Shown here one piece after another: positions 40,001 to 55,000 of a stretch of DNA of 64,000 nt. How positions within the stretch are numbered: position 1 is the stretch's first letter; each line of letters opens with the position of its first letter. The position numbers and the translations under genes are program-made. The notes under the pieces are model-generated. The model made no database searches. It saw nothing but the letters and a program-made list of their open reading frames with translations, and was not told where the DNA came from. Where the stretch lies: assembly GCF_035582795.1 (NCBI RefSeq), contig NC_134370.1, positions 47,355,501 through 47,419,500 on the forward strand, read 5' to 3'. This stretch comes from Mycteria americana. Taxonomy: Eukaryota > Chordata > Aves > Ciconiiformes > Ciconiidae.

Positions 40001-43000
40001 GTTAGTATCACAAACTTAGTGTTAACAGACTGGTTTTAGGATGATTTCCCAGTGGGAAAGTCTGCCTGTCCCACATAGGATTAGCCTCAACCTCCCAATG
40101 TAGGACAGGACAGACCAGCCAGACCAAGCAGCTGGCATACAGGCTAAAAACCAGCCAGGGAGACCCAAAAGCTGCACATGGATCTGCTTGTGTACTGCTG
40201 TCACCCGTTCTCTAGGCAAAAATTGGATCAAGACCCCATTTGCTTGTGCTCCTTGAGGAATAGGGCAGTGAAGGTAAAGGATACCATCAAGGGCAGTCCC
40301 ATCTCACTGTCTCTTAACCCATCCTTGCCTCTGCAGAGCAACACACTCAAAGGTCTAAACAGGTCTAAGTAGGTCTGCCTACTATGAGGCTCCTTTAAAG
40401 AAGGGAAAATGCTGCCTCAAGAAATACAGCTGGGGATGGCAGGACTGGAAGTGTTCAAGGCCAGTTTCCTGCAAAAGCTCCTCCCCAGGCCACAGAGCAG
40501 GTTTCTGGGACTTGCTGAAGTATTTCCAGCCTGACAGATCTAGTGGCAGCAGTGGGTTTGAGATGCCTTTCCTGCTATGAGACAGCAGTTCAATCCTACA
40601 GCCAATAAATGCAGGCAGCTCAAGCCTGCAGCAGCTGCTGCCTCCCAGAGAGGCTCTCTCCACACACCAACTTCAGGGACTGGCAGCACATCTGGCACAC
40701 TCTCAAGGGCTAAACACACATCCTCAGTGCACTGTGGCACTGGACCCAGAAGGACAACTCGTTACAAATAACCTTGTCTGGGTGCAAGGGGTTCAGCAGC
40801 CCTCTGGGAAGCCAGGATCAGGGTGTACAAACCAGCACTGCTGCCCTCTGGCCTTGTCCAGCACAGCCCCAGCAGGCATCTGATCCCGCTGCGCCATGAC
40901 ACCACCTTGAGTGCAAGGTGACACCAGAAGGGTTTGCAGCCAAAGGTCCTTCCCAGGGTGAGAGCACTCCACACTGGCAGGGACTAAGCAGACAGGAGAC
41001 GAGGTCCCAGCTCATCAGTACTCAAGCACAGGCACTGCAGGGGACCATATCAGCAATATTTTTAGCCTGATTCTTAGGGGTTTGATTTGTTGGGGTTTTT
41101 TTTGTTTGTTTGGTTTGTTTTTTGTTTGGGTGTGGTTTTTTTTTTTTTTGCATTTCCACCCTTCCAGCCACCTCCCCATGGGTCTGCACAGCTGAGTCAC
41201 TGCTGGAACCTTCTAAACACTTGGACACCAGCAGTACAACAGCTCTGCTTGGCAGCACCATCCCTCCCTGGCCCCTCGAGACAGCCCAGCACTGACGCAG
41301 TCTCACCAGTGCTCAGGACACCCTGATGGAGACCCCAACCCTCAGCCTCCCAGGCCTCAACACTGGGCATCAGTAGCACCAGGACACAGTAGCATCCCCT
41401 CCATGTTCCCCCTCTTTTCATCACAGCATAGCTAGGCTGCCTGGAAGCATCAGCATCTGCTGACTCCTCGGAGATCTGTATGGCTTTCAGACAGAGGAAC
41501 ACTCCTCTGCCACCCAGAGATGAGTGTTTCACAGCCTTTCAGAAGGCACTCGTGACCTACAAGATCTCCCTTCCCAAGGAGCTCCACATTGCTGCACCAG
41601 GGCCCTCATGGAAGAGAAAGATGAAGCTCTGCAGACATGGGGATGTGTGGGCAGGCTGAAGCAATACAACAGCTGTGCACAGATATCAGCCTTTCATTTC
41701 TCCAGCCAGTGTACACCATCCCCACAGCTCTGAGCAGAAGAATAAGAGGAGCCCAGGCCAAAGAGCACTCCTGGCCCAGCTGCTGTACACCCAGGAAGGG
41801 AGGGCAGGATTGAGAGGGAGAATGCAAGCAACACCCCCAGTTATACAGCCCTAGACCCTCTCTGCACAGCCTCTGAAGGCCAGAGGCTCCTCTGGAGGCA
41901 GCACAGCTGCATTTGGGGTGGTTTTATGCCCAAATTCCCCCTTTCATACCAAGGGGAATACCAGGAGTGAGAAGCAATGAAACAGGCTTCTCCAGACAGT
42001 ATTGGGTGCCATCTTCCAGTAGCTGTTACCACAAGTTGTCACAAACACCCACTGGGTGCAGAATACCCAATTCCAGGGCAGTGCCCGCAGTTGGATCCCT
42101 CCTACTGCTCTTCCCAGGCCTCTGCGGCAGGCAGGAGCTCCAGCACAATGCACTGCAGTCAGCGGGGGCACCTGAGCACCTTCAAATCCTCTCCAAATGA
42201 ATCTCCCTCCTGAAACCAGAAGCCCCTCCACCCTTGACAGTGTACCCCCCCCAATCCACTCAGCCCCAGCACCCAACATGCAGGGTGCAAAGCCTGCCAC
42301 AGGCTTGTGCAAGCACTGCTTGCCTGCCTGCCAGAGCACTGCAGAGATGTCCACGCCTCTGCCAAGACAGCCTGGCAGGAAGCTGGTCAGGAGAGCACTG
42401 GAGACAGCTACAGCTGATCAGGTGGGCTGGGACACCCACAGAGAGCAGCTGCCTCAGCGTGTAACAGCCCTCGTTCTGCAGCACCAATGTGCACTGAGCC
42501 TGGGGTGTTGTGGTTGTTAGCAGCAGCAGAACCATTCAGCATGGATGTTGCCTGCTTCAAGTGTGCTCTTTACATCTTTAGATCCTGTAACACAGCTTCA
42601 GTGCCCTATAGTCTGCTAGCAACCATAAGGGGCTCTATGGCACCTGTCCAGCCCACTGCACACTAATAACTTTCATTTCTCCCTCCTCCTTCAAAGTTTC
42701 AGCTGGCAACAAAAGGAGGACAGATACCAAGTGTGGTATTCCCTGGTTCATTAGGGGAAGCCCATAGGACCATGTGCTGGAGCAGAGCAAGGCTTAATAA
42801 AACCACCGCAACCTGACTGCAGGAAGACCCTAAGTGCCTGTGCTAGGGCCCCCATGCAAGCCTGAACACTAAGTCTTGTGGAAATTAGGTGTAGAAACTC
42901 TAATGAGCTGTGCTGATGAAGCTGTCATTTCAAACTCCACTACCCCACAAGTAATTTTTTTTTTTTGTTTTACAACCCATGCAGCAACATTCAGGGCTGT

Positions 43001-46000
43001 ATCCCAGAAGCTCTTCCTATCCCGAGGGCAACATCCCCTGGACATCAGAGGTGGTTGACAGTACCCCCTTGCCCCCCCAAACATCTACGTGGGCAAATCA
43101 TGCTGCCCAGGCCACCCCAGGAGCTATCTGCATTCCTGTCAGCACCAACTTTACGCCTGGGGCCTCCTGTGTCACCCAAGTCTGCACAGAGACGCGCTAC
43201 CCTTTTAACAAAGCAGCAGTGTGCTGCTATAAAGGGATGAGTTTCTGTAGCAACCAGGCTGAACTTGTACAAACTCTGCCAAAGCACTAGATCTTTCCAT
43301 GGACTGATACTTGAACGAACACACCATTTGTGAAACTGGTTTTTACAGCCCTTGAAGGCTGGGAAATGAACTCTTCCCTTTGTTTTGCACCCCTGCCCTG
43401 TCACCAGGCTGAGGAGATGCATTAAGTTTGTGCACGCAGCACCCCTTTCTCCTCCTGTGATTTTACAGAGAAGGCTGGTGCCTCTGGAAGAGTTAAATGA
43501 ACCCTGCATCACTCCAGGGGAAGCACCCAGCACCCCAAAGACTCCCCATCTGATCCCAGCTGCAAAACCAGACTGGAGAGAATTGAGGGGGAAGGGCAAG
43601 CCAGCCAGCAGTGCGTGGCTGCAAGCCCACACCCTGCCAATCACGTAGGTTTGCGTTGGACCAAAAGAGTTAAAGCAAGAAGCCATTCCACTGCATCTCC
43701 TCCAGCCCACTGCTAGGAGCAGACCGCTATTTCTAGTTGAACATGGGAGTGGAGCAGGATACCTCCAAGTCTTCCACCCAGCCTGCAAGCTACCAGCTGA
43801 AGTTGTTAGTCAGGTGCCAGCTGCGCCTACCACACCCCACAGGCAGAGTTTGGCAGGCAACACTGCTGTAGCATAAGAGCAAGTGGTGCTGCCTGGACTT
43901 TTGCAGTTGGGGGGGTGGTGTGGGGGGGTGGTGGTGTCACTCTGCAAGCAGATGCATCCCTGCCTGCAGAGCTACCTGCCACCAGGGATTTTCTCAGGCT
44001 GCCGGAGCGAAGTTCACACTCCCACCCAGTGTGTGTTCAGCCTCCTGACACCACACCCCCCACCCACTCCCTCCAAATGCAGGGAGAGGATTTCTCCTCT
44101 TCTCTCAGCGATGTTATTCCTCCACCAGCATTACAGCACTGAGCAAAACATAAGCCCAGGCACTTCTTTTCTGCAGTGAACTGACAGCAGAGCAGAGGGG
44201 GCTGTGGCACAGCCAGCCACAGCCTCCCCAACTAAACCACCACATTACACAAGCATTACAGGTCAAGAAGCCCCCATCAGTAACTGCCAGCACCCCGTTA
44301 CACAAGCAAATCACTCTGCATTAGCTTTAACACAGCCAAAAATAAAAGGAATCCAACAACTGTTGCTGCATGTGTCAGACTCACCGGACTGTGTGCTGGT
44401 TTGTGCTGCAGCATCAGAGTCCTGGGTGCTCCAGGGTCTGTCCCACCCTGTCAGGTTGAGGGACTGCAGGCCAAGGCACAGATCATTGGTGTCTGGGAGG
44501 CCACGGGAAGACTCTTGCGTGGACGTAGGGAAAAGCATCCTGCTTGCCACTGCTTCTTCAGAGTCCTGGAAGTCTGCTCAGATTGAGAACAAACAGAAGC
44601 TTGAGAGTTCAGGGTTGCTTTTTTCTTTTTAAAGAAGGAGTTTTCCAAAGCGTTAAGCCCCAAGCCAGGTCTTGTGCTGCTCTGAAGCCACAGCTTCTGC
44701 AACTAGCAGTTGCACCCCAAAAGGGAGGGCTACCATATGTCCAGAAACCAGCCCCCCACCCCCCTCAGCCCCTCCACCTTCCTATCCCGTCTGCATTACT
44801 GACTGGGTCAGCATGTGACCAGGCTGCTGATGCTTACTGTGCTGACAGTGACGTCACTCAGCCATGCAAGAGAACTGCATCAGCTCTTACAAAATAAAGG
44901 TAAGAAGAAAGGATAAGATTTCCCCTGAAAGACAAGACAGCAGGCAGGAGGAGAGAGGTGCAGCTCCAGTAAATCAAGGGAGGCAGGCAGCACAAAAGCA
45001 GGGCTCCACAACACAGCACAGCAGACAACAAGCTCAAGGCAGCAATCCCCCAGCAACTGACGATAGCAGCAGCGACAGAGCAGACAGTTTTAGTGCTACC
45101 CAGCTCTCCTGTCCCCGCCTCCCTCCACCCACAAAACCCAAAAACACTTTAGTTCTGGACAGACTCCAGCTGCTGGCTCCAATTCAGAGCCCAATGCAAA
45201 GCTTCGCAATTCTGCTAGCATAATCTATTTGGTTCAACTTGGCCACTGTGCCTCACTGACTCTGCATTGTTTACCACTGAGTAACAAGGATAACCTTCAA
45301 CCCCCTCGCTACCCAGAGACAAGCCCATTATCCCAGGTCCAGCCCAAGCAGGCACATCACACTGGTACAGGGAGAAGAGGACCAGCCAGAGCACAGGACC
45401 CATTTCACATCAGGAATTTTTCATGGCCTGTTTACCTTCTGCCCGCCTGGCCAACCCCCCCCCCTTCCCAGCCCTCCCCTGCGGGGTGTTCACAAGCCTA
45501 TGGTACTGGAGATGCTGGATTCTTGCATCTGTTTAAGCCTGTGCCAACAGCCTAAGGAAATGCAGCAGGTTCATAGTCTGAGAATTCCAGTTTAATGCAG
45601 GGATCTGGGGGCTGATGAAACCACAAGATGCTCAGCTGTGTTACCTGAAATCTGAGTCAGAGGGCATTTATAAGCCAGCTACCAAGCAGCAGCAGCTGTC
45701 TCCTCCTCCTCTGCCTGCCCCCACACCCTCCCACTGTGCCATCAGATGTACACCTCACACACCACTCCTGGCTCTTCAGCAGGGCACTGCAGTGACTCCA
45801 GCCTGCCACACTATCCCTCAGGTGCAGCCCTGGCCATCCCAGACAGCCTCCTAGCCTGACAGTGTTCCTGGCCTCCTTTTCCACACCCACATCCCATGTC
45901 ACTGGGTTGCCCATGACATAGTAAAGCCCAGGCAAGGCCCCACCATCAGCTGGGTATCCCACATGAGACACAGGCCACTGCTGCCACCAGAGGTGGGACC

Positions 46001-49000
46001 CTCACCTTGACCCCACAGCGATTTGGGGAGCACCAATGTTCCCAGATTACAGCAAGGGGGCTGAAACCAGCTAAAACCATACCTGCTGGCAACATGCTGT
46101 CTCCCCCCTTCCCAGCTGCAGCCTCCTCCACAGTACTTCACCAGGATAGCATCCACCAGGTTTTTTTTTCCCCTACTCCCCTAGTAGTACTAGTAGAATC
46201 TGTAGTGCCCATTCAGTCACATTACTATGAAGCACCTGCAACAGCATCAAATATTCCTCCAAAAGCATCACACTGCACCTTCAGCAGGGTATTTCACTGC
46301 ATTAATTCTTCCAGTATAGTTTTCAGATTGCTTGTTTTGGACAGGCCCTAAAAACATTTAAAATGCAGCTGTAGGGAGGAGAGGATAAAGGCGCATTGCT
46401 CAGACAACTCAGTTCCCACAGCAACCATAACTTGCCCATATGAATATGTAACATTCCTGCATTTATGAAAATGCAGAAGTGCTGTGCTCTAGCCCAGATC
46501 CCTGGCAGCAGGAGACTACCTTCCCATTGGGGACCAGGATCTTGCTAGGTTTTATGCCATCTTCAAGATTAATTCCCACCAAGCTTCATCTTCTGGGAAG
46601 CATGGACACAAACAGAATATTGACAGACAGCAGAACTTGAATCCCACCTGGATCCAACATCTTGGATGAAACCCACCACTGAAGAAATAAGGAAAACAGG
46701 GAACAAATTCATCAGCAATGAGAAGCACTCACTCCACAGCATCCAGACACATTTTCCCTAGCTATCTACATTTTTCAGGAAATAAGCTGGTTTGTTTAAT
46801 TGAACCCAATCAGATTCAAGTTCAAGAGATCTGTTTCCCTCTGATGACTTCAATCTACATTAAAGACAAGCTCCCTGCAATTCAGTTACAGGTATAACTG
46901 CTGAAGCACAGAGTAGAATCTGCTTAGATAACCAGCATTTTTTAATTAGACCTTTTCCCATCCAAAGCAAATAGCCAGCACAAGCCTGCTTCCCCTTTAA
47001 CACTCCTAGTCACACTGAAAGATGGATACAGGCCATCAAGGAAAGACACCAACTTAAATAGAATTTAAATGGATTTCTGGAATAGTTATTTTCAAATTCA
47101 GAGCTGGGAAATTTGTTACAAAGCAATCAATTATCAACAGCACACAAAACTAATAGGATACTGGGGCAGGAAGAATTAATTTCCTACAAAAATTCCATCT
47201 AAAGAGTCATAACCTCAAGTTATTCATAAGTAAACTTTTACCAAATATTAAATAACTTAACTTTGCAACCTGACACAGCCCAACCCGGCCCAAATGCTTT
47301 GCTGCAGACTTTTCCAAGCCCCAAGAACCAGTGAGAGTCTTTCCAACCTGGATTTTTCCCTGAAGTTGCCACTGGAAGCCAACCATCCTGGCAGACAGAG
47401 CTGTGCTGCACTGGGCTTGTGCCCAAACATCTGGGAGAGACTGAGCTCCCACCTCCCAAGCTGGTTAGGTTTGACTTTAACAGCATCATGAGAAGCAAGT
47501 CCTTAGTAAAACACTCTTGTGCAGGTGACTCTCCTGGATGATGTCCTCCTGTCTGTCTGGGAGATCCCTGGAGTCAGGGTACACCACAGCACAGGCTGGA
47601 CAGCTTTCTACACCACCACCTGGACAGAAAGCTGCATTTTTCAGACTTCAAATGTTAGCATCACATTTAAGACATTCCAAAGGCTTCTTAAAGGCAAGCA
47701 TCTCCACACAGTTCAGCTCTTAACCTGCAGTTAAGCCCTTCCAGCCTAGCTGGCTTATGCAAGCTGCAGCCCCAGCCACTTGTCCCCACCCCAGTGCTCC
47801 CTCCCCACTTACACCAGTTTAGAAAGATGAGTTTCCACACAGGAAGCTGAGCTGCAGAGCTACTCTGGTTAAAACCAAGCCACTGGGAGTTAGTTTTAGC
47901 CTAGCTCATTCCCCTGATCTGGTATTACAGTGTGGCCGCACCAACCAGGCATTTGAAACAGGAAAATATTTAGAAAATTACAGCCTAAGCCTGTGTGGGA
48001 AGGACAAGCAGGGACTGGCACCACAAGCTGTGACCCACAGGCAGTTTGTGGCAGGCAGGTTAAGGTAGCAAGGGGAGAGCTGAGTGTGATTCAGTCCCTG
48101 TTCCGTAGCAGCAGCATCCCTCTGTGCCATCAGACTTAGTCTTGAAAGGTGATACTTCAACCAAGGGCAAAGATGTTCAAGCCTTCCAGACCTAGGCCAC
48201 TTGTAAAGCCAGCTAAAAACCCAGCAAATGGGTTTTATCTTAAAAACTGAGAAAATCTAGAAAGGTGGCAACAAAATGGTTAAGCAAGCATGAATCAAAC
48301 AAGCTAGACTGCACTCCTACCACCTCTGCAGCCATGAAGAGGTATCCCTTTGCCCCCACATGCTAATTGCTAGCAGAACCTGAGTACAGAGGAAGCCCCT
48401 CCACAAACAAGGGCCCTGAGTGTACAGAGCAGGGGAAGGATAAGCACAACTCAGCTGTAAGCTCTGTTCCCTGACAAAACCAGACTCACCATTGTGTGTA
48501 GCTACCTTGTGGACTGACCAAGGCTGAACCTCCAAACCAAATCCAGAGAAGCAAGAGGCAAGGTAAGCATTTTTGCAGCCTGCAGATCACAAATGGGAAG
48601 GCAGCTCACAGCAGAAGCACTGTTTTGCCTTTCACACCTCCAGTTTAAGGCTAGGAATTGTGTCCCTGAAAATTAAGCTTCTCAAGTATGTTTTGCACAC
48701 AAGACAAAAAAATCTCAAGTGAAAGCTTTTAGAGGATGAGCCAACTGTATTCCTAAGGTACACTGAGGATCATCAGGGGCTTAGGAAAGCTTGTTAGGCA
48801 TAAACCTACTAGTTACAAGACATTTTTCTGATATACAACTAAGCATCTCCCCTTTAATCTAAAAAATTCCTCAAGTGGAGACATTTGCTGCTGTATAACC
48901 TGTTTCACAGCCAGAGCAAGGAGTTTGCCTTCTTCCCATAACCACAAACACTTGAACAGCTGGAAGCAACTATTTAAGAAACTAAGGAAGAGGGCACTGC

Positions 49001-52000
49001 AACTTTGCCTTGCTGCCCTACCTACCCTCTTTGAAGAGTAACAGTGGGAGACTGCCACAGGATTACAGCACCAAAACCTGAACAACAGCACAGTACATCA
49101 GGAAACCCACAGGAAACCTGCTGGATCTTCAGCAACACCATCCAATTTGCAACTGCTGCAGAGTGCAACAGCTCTAGGCCAAGTCCCTGCTCTCTGCAGA
49201 ACACCCACCATGATCTGTTTCCATCTGCAGATCTGATGAAGAAACCCATTTACTAGAGCTACTTTCCAGTACTCACCACACTGCTGCACTGCATTGTGCC
49301 CATGTAGGCAAAGACCTGTTAATGCGACACTTGAAATATAAAGGCCAAAACCAAAGGCAGTAGGTGTGCACCTCTTTTGGGGCACAGGTGTTGAATTTCA
49401 CTATTCTGATGTGTATACCAGACAGAACATTTATTTGGGGCAAGCAGAATGGTTCTCAGCTGCCAGCTCCAGGTGAGCTCCTGCTACCAGCCTTGCTCTG
49501 CCTCAGGCACCCTGTTAACCCCACACACTCCAGGCAAGCAGCACTACATTTTGCATCTCTGCATCTACAACATTTTGTCCCCACATCCAAGACCACACAC
49601 ACATCAGGTCAGCTGCATCCAGCACTGTCTGGCATGTTTCCTCATGGCTGCAGGGCAGTGAAGAACAGCAAAGTTTACATTATAGTACCAGAGAGGACTT
49701 TTTGGGTGGCTAAACAAGTGATGGGTCTTTAATAGACTGCAACTGAGAGCAAACAGGAAGCCGATTTAGTCATCAGCTAGCCTGGGTTTGCATTTGTCCT
49801 TCAAATTTCCTTAAATAAAGCAGCCACTGAGAATCATTAGGACCTGATGGGCCACAACTAACAGCCTTTACTCTGAACTTGGCACCTTAAACCACTCCCA
49901 TCCACAGGAAGTCATTTAAGCATTCCCATTTCTTCACACAATGGACTGTCAACTGATAGCAAAATAATGGCTGCTTTGTCTCAGTTAAATGAGCAGAGGT
50001 TAATGAAAGGGAAATCAATGCTGCTGGGACATTTGGGGTACCTAGAATCCTTTTAAATCAATTTTTTTAAAGCCAGCATTGCCTTAGCCAGTCAGCTTAG
50101 CCAGGTGAGTAAGTGGGCATGCAAAAGCTGAAGAGGGAGCTTTACTCACTATTCTACTTAAGCTGGAAGTTGTGCCTACAGAACACAATGATGATTTCAA
50201 AAGCTGGTTTAGTTCTTTTTAACCAAATCTGGTAGCAGCACCTTCCACCCAGCAAGGCCCAGCTTTAAAGCCTGGCACACAAAACACCTGCTACCTTAAG
50301 AAACAGCTTTGCTCATGTTCTTATTCAGACCAGTGATGAACATGCAGAACAACTTTAAATTTGGGAGAGGAGAACCACATTCCCTGTGAAGCAGTTGCCC
50401 AAGGACCAGCTGCACTCCAGCAGCACTGGCAGGAGTTGAGCTGGTGGGAGATGTTGACTCCTGCCTCTGTCACAGCCACATTTTCTCTCCTATCTCCAAC
50501 ACCACACTAAAACCCACTAAAGGTTAATGTCTGCACTACACAACCTTGCTGAAGAAGTTTGGCCTTCCTTCAGACAGGACTGAATCAGCCTGAAAGGCAG
50601 GTGTTTTGAAGCACCATACAATCCTGTTCCAGAAGCTACCAGACAGGTTCTACAATTACAGCTTTCACCACACTGCTGCACTGCACCCTTTGGTTTGGGC
50701 TAGCAACCTAAGCTTAGGCTTGGGGAACTCCTGGAGCAAGCACCCATGAACCACTGCAGTGGTAGTCAGGCTGGGCCTGATGACTCAGATCATTTTGACA
50801 AGGCAACTAAGTTCACCAAGGGTTATCATTAACTGCAAACTGATCTTTATAGAGATTTAACATTAGGTATGGCAGCTAAATCTCCAGTGGCAATCCCTTC
50901 TGCCATGCAGCTCTGCCCAGATCTGGATAACTCTGTGTCAGACACAGGACTGTTGAATAAGCTTGTTTTCTCACATTGCTCAGACTGCTGCTGTACTGAT
51001 CTCTTCTCAGCACAGTCTCACTGCACGCCTCATCACAACAAGTAAGGTGTCTCCACACGTGTTTCCCCAATAGCATTAGTGAAAGGTCACGAACTTCTGC
51101 CATCCCTTCTCCACCATGTGTAATCCTCTTAATGCTGAAAGGGGCCTCTTACACACAAGTCCAATCCAGGATAAATTTAGTTTGACCTGAGGAAGACAAC
51201 TGAAAAGCTTGAGGGACCATGAACAGATTAGAGTACAACTATTTCCCCTGCTGGAATAAAATCTCTTCCCCAAGCACCCCAACCAAAAGAGTTTAAGTTG
51301 TAAAAAGACAGTCCTTTCACCCATTATAGCTACTACATTAAGGGTAGATATCCAGGCTCATTAAGACTGCCCAAGATACAAGTTTCATGATAATATAGCC
51401 TAACTACAATACGCAAGTTGTCCCTGCACCAAGTAAAAGCACCAGAGGCTCATGAATTCTTCAGAACTGATTTAACTTGGAGCAGTGACAAGACACCACA
51501 TGAGATCAAGGGTCTCTCTGCTCCATTGGTCACCCACCCAGAAGCCAGGCTCACTGAAGGCAAGACACTGATCCTGCAGAGCCTCATCTTGTTCACTCAA
51601 AGGCATGGCAAACAGCTCCAACAGCCTGCTTCAGGCTCTAAACCATCTGCCCAGTGCAGGGGGGCAGTTAGCAGCATTATATTCTGAATTTTAGCAATCA
51701 GCTGCTCAGCCTTACAGCCATTGGGTATGAATTTCTGTAAAAAGACTGCCACAACCTAGGCCAGGGTTCAAGGGCCAAAGCACCTCCCCATTTACAGATC
51801 ACAGCTGTCCTAGGATTCACACCCTTGCTGACAGCACCAACTTTTTCATAGAGAAGATGCTCATTAGCAACACATTAAACAGAAGCAGCTCACACACTTT
51901 TCTGGTCCAGAGACAGAAGGAAGCTTGCAGAACTGCTGCATTCAGGCCCTCATTACCTACCAAGAGGTCCTGACTGATGAAACAAGGCCAGGACTGCAAG

Positions 52001-55000
52001 CAGACTAATAACTCTGAGCTGCCGATGCACTGGCAGATGCTGACTCATCCATATATTTACAGCTGATAACTGCTAGCCTGGCCAGGATAGCTCAGGTTGT
52101 ACTCTATTATCAGTCTCTTGTACAGCCCAGAAGCACCTTCTGAAAGAGATCAGACATTTCCATTAGCCTAAAGGGTGAGGGCACCCAAGGCAGCCACTTT
52201 CTAGCCCTGCCTCAGCAGTGCCCAGCATCCTTTGGGAAGTGAGCAAGCCTCTTTCCTCATGCCATCACAAGCATTTGTGCCACTGCACAAGGGATTTGAT
52301 ACAAGCTAAAAACCTCCTGTCACATTATCCAGTGCTGAGCAGGCCCCCCACACCACATGAATGGCTGTGCCAGCAGCCAATGCCTACTTGTGAGACTGGC
52401 CTCAACTGCTATATCAGGAACAAGAAAAGCTGCTTAGGACACCCCAAAAAGCACAGCTTTTGCTGCCCTGCAGCACAAATAATGTTTGCTAGAGGAAGCC
52501 TCCCCTTCTTACATGCAAGTTCCATTGTACTTGTCCTACAAGAGGTCTTCCATAGAAGTTACTCAGTGATAGCCTGAAACACAAGCACAGTTTAACACCA
52601 CCGAAGGGAAATTCCCCCAGTTTCCAATCAAGACACCACCTCTCAGCAGCTCCACACCAGCAAGAGCCCCTGCTCCAGGCATCCATAAGAAATACCACAG
52701 CAACTGACAGACCAAGCAGAGATTCACATGCAGCAAGTCAGTAAGCAGGTTCTTTTCATTGCCAGGTGAATAGCCCAGTGCCTCAGAGAAGAGCTTTAGA
52801 AGTCTAGAAGACAGTACTGCAAATTAATTCATGTGCCAGAGCTAACCCACATCTTCACAGGATGAATCTGCTCTAGTGGGCAGGGATAGTTCCTTTATTA
52901 ACTAGGTTAACTTTGGCAAGTAAGCTGAAACTTAATTAGGAAACATTCCCATTCCAAGTTATAAATGGAATATGAAGGGCTACAGCTAAGATTTCAACAA
53001 GGCAGCCAGAAACAACTCTTACATGAATTCATGGTAAGGAGATAAAGGAAAATACTTAGGTTTATTTCTCCCTTATGCTTCCAGTGCATCAAGATCAGAT
53101 ACAACACTGACTACCACTGTGCCAAGGGACAAAAAATGTCTAAATACCTCAGTACAACACCAAATATCTAAAAATGCACCACTAATGACACCACTGACCT
53201 GAATTAGTTAATATTCACTATGCAACTGCTCAGGAGTAGCCAGCATATCCTACAATAGTGTTTTACTAGGCACGTTTCAAGCAATGCTGGCTATAGATCC
53301 ATACCTTGAAGTGAACAATTCACTTCCCCTGGTATTTCTGCAGTGCCAGCACAGGATCACATGGCCAGATCAGCCCCAGTCCACAGTGCTAAGCCATTCA
53401 AATACTCAGGAGATTAAGCTGCACTGGAAGTCATCTAGTAGCAGTCATTTCACTAGTCCAGAACAAAGTTGCACTGCACAAGCGGATGCCCAGACACCTG
53501 TTTTCAGCCTTTTTTACACCCATTTAATTAAAACTCATCAGATTATCCATGAGCACAAGACAATTCTGTCTCCAAGTTACTGCAGAGAAAGCTTCTCTGC
53601 CTACAGCAGCCTGCAAGGTCACCAGCTGGTGAGGTTTTTCCCCTTTACTTCCCACTTTGTTTTGGGAGAAGTCCAGAGGGTCAGTTTGTTTCCAATAATG
53701 GCCAAAGTGTTTATTGACCCTATAATTCAGAGGCTGGAGGAGCAACAGCAATCTCTTTCAAGTGCCCAAATCCTTGGCACAAGTACCATTACACAGAAGT
53801 GCACTGGCAAGAGGAACATCAGGCACCTGGCAGGTACATTTACTGGCAAATCTTGCCTACTCTAAAGGGACAAAAGCACATCCTTCACTTACATAAAGAT
53901 AAGATTGGACGCAGCACTCTTTGCTTTGGCACAGAGCCTTCTGTTTTGAGGCAGATCAAGTGCAAGACAGTAGAATATGCCCACTCTCCTCAGCCTGCAG
54001 GAAGCAAAACTTGCAGCACTGATCTCATAATTCCAAGCTTGCTTTGCAAGAAAGTCTTCACCTACATGTACTGCTTCAGTGTGCTCTTAAATACACGATT
54101 AACTGACCTGTAGCAAACACAGTTATTCAAAATTATTTTGCATTTTTAATGCATGCAGCAGATCAGCCATACTAACCACTAACAGATTAATCCCACCTCC
54201 AGGAGAGGCAGACTGTAAAGGAGTCTGCTGGAACTACCTACACCAGAAGTTGGCAGGTCAGGCAGCGAGAGCTCATGTCCTGCTCACACGATGATCCACA
54301 GCACCACAGGGAGCATAAGCAAGCCTTCCCAGGCACCTCCACACTGCCAGGGAATACTTGGATTATCCACTTCAGGCACACAAATGAAGCCCCTGGTACC
54401 AAAACAGCATTAACCCTCACTCCAAGCAGCTCTCTGCTCACAAGCATGTGCCAGCAACCACACCACCAAGAAGTACCACCACATGTTCACTAGGTCCCAC
54501 CAAGCAACTCCTCCCTTCCGCCAGCCCTGGCCCCTCAAGCTCACCTCAAACCCAGCCAAACACTCACCTGGCAGGATGTCACGTTTGCTTTTTGTGACAG
54601 GTGTGGTACAGACTCCACTGAAATCCAAAGAGTTGTCCAACATGGCATTTATTCGGCGGAATATATCTGCATTGCTGCAAGTGGAAAGTGCAGGGGCATC
54701 CAGGCTATCCCAGCAGTCCTTTATGCTCCTCCCAGTATCTTCTTTCTGGTAAAAAAGAACAAGTATTAGTGTCAAGCAGGCTAGTACTCACAACCTGGCT
54801 TTCAACACATTGTGGAAAGTCTAGATTGCCTCCAATACTCATATTACCTTTAGCTCCAAGTCTTAGCAACACTCAAGTACAATTCTTGGCATTAAAGAAA
54901 CAGTTAAGCAAACAGGTCAGCAATCTGTCAGCACATCAGACCAAGACCATCCCAGTCAAACAGGTACCAGCTCACCACAGCTGGGATGAACTTTAGACTA

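Larger units (their letters stand above)
28364..44384 (-). other. CPEB1 intron 3 (16 kb)
   Basis: No gene is recognised here. The + strand is noticeably poor in G+T relative to A+C for most of its length. It holds one CR1 tail (about 36455-36512), a T/GTTT simple repeat (41088-41150) and a G-rich tract (43909-43938). A 247-codon minus-strand open frame (43788-43045) has no recognisable domain. No RNA gene could be identified by eye. Confidence 0.6.

Noticed and set aside
40760-41020. A possible mobile-element relic in CPEB1 intron 3
   Set aside because: The GC-rich block looked distinct from its surroundings but matched no repeat family I can recall, had no terminal repeats or tail, and cannot be supported.
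43045-43788. A 247-codon minus-strand open frame inside CPEB1 intron 3
   Set aside because: It has no recognisable domain and a composition like the surrounding intron. It lacks signs of splice sites in phase with CPEB1, so it is most likely a chance frame in stop-poor DNA. A cDNA match would change this.
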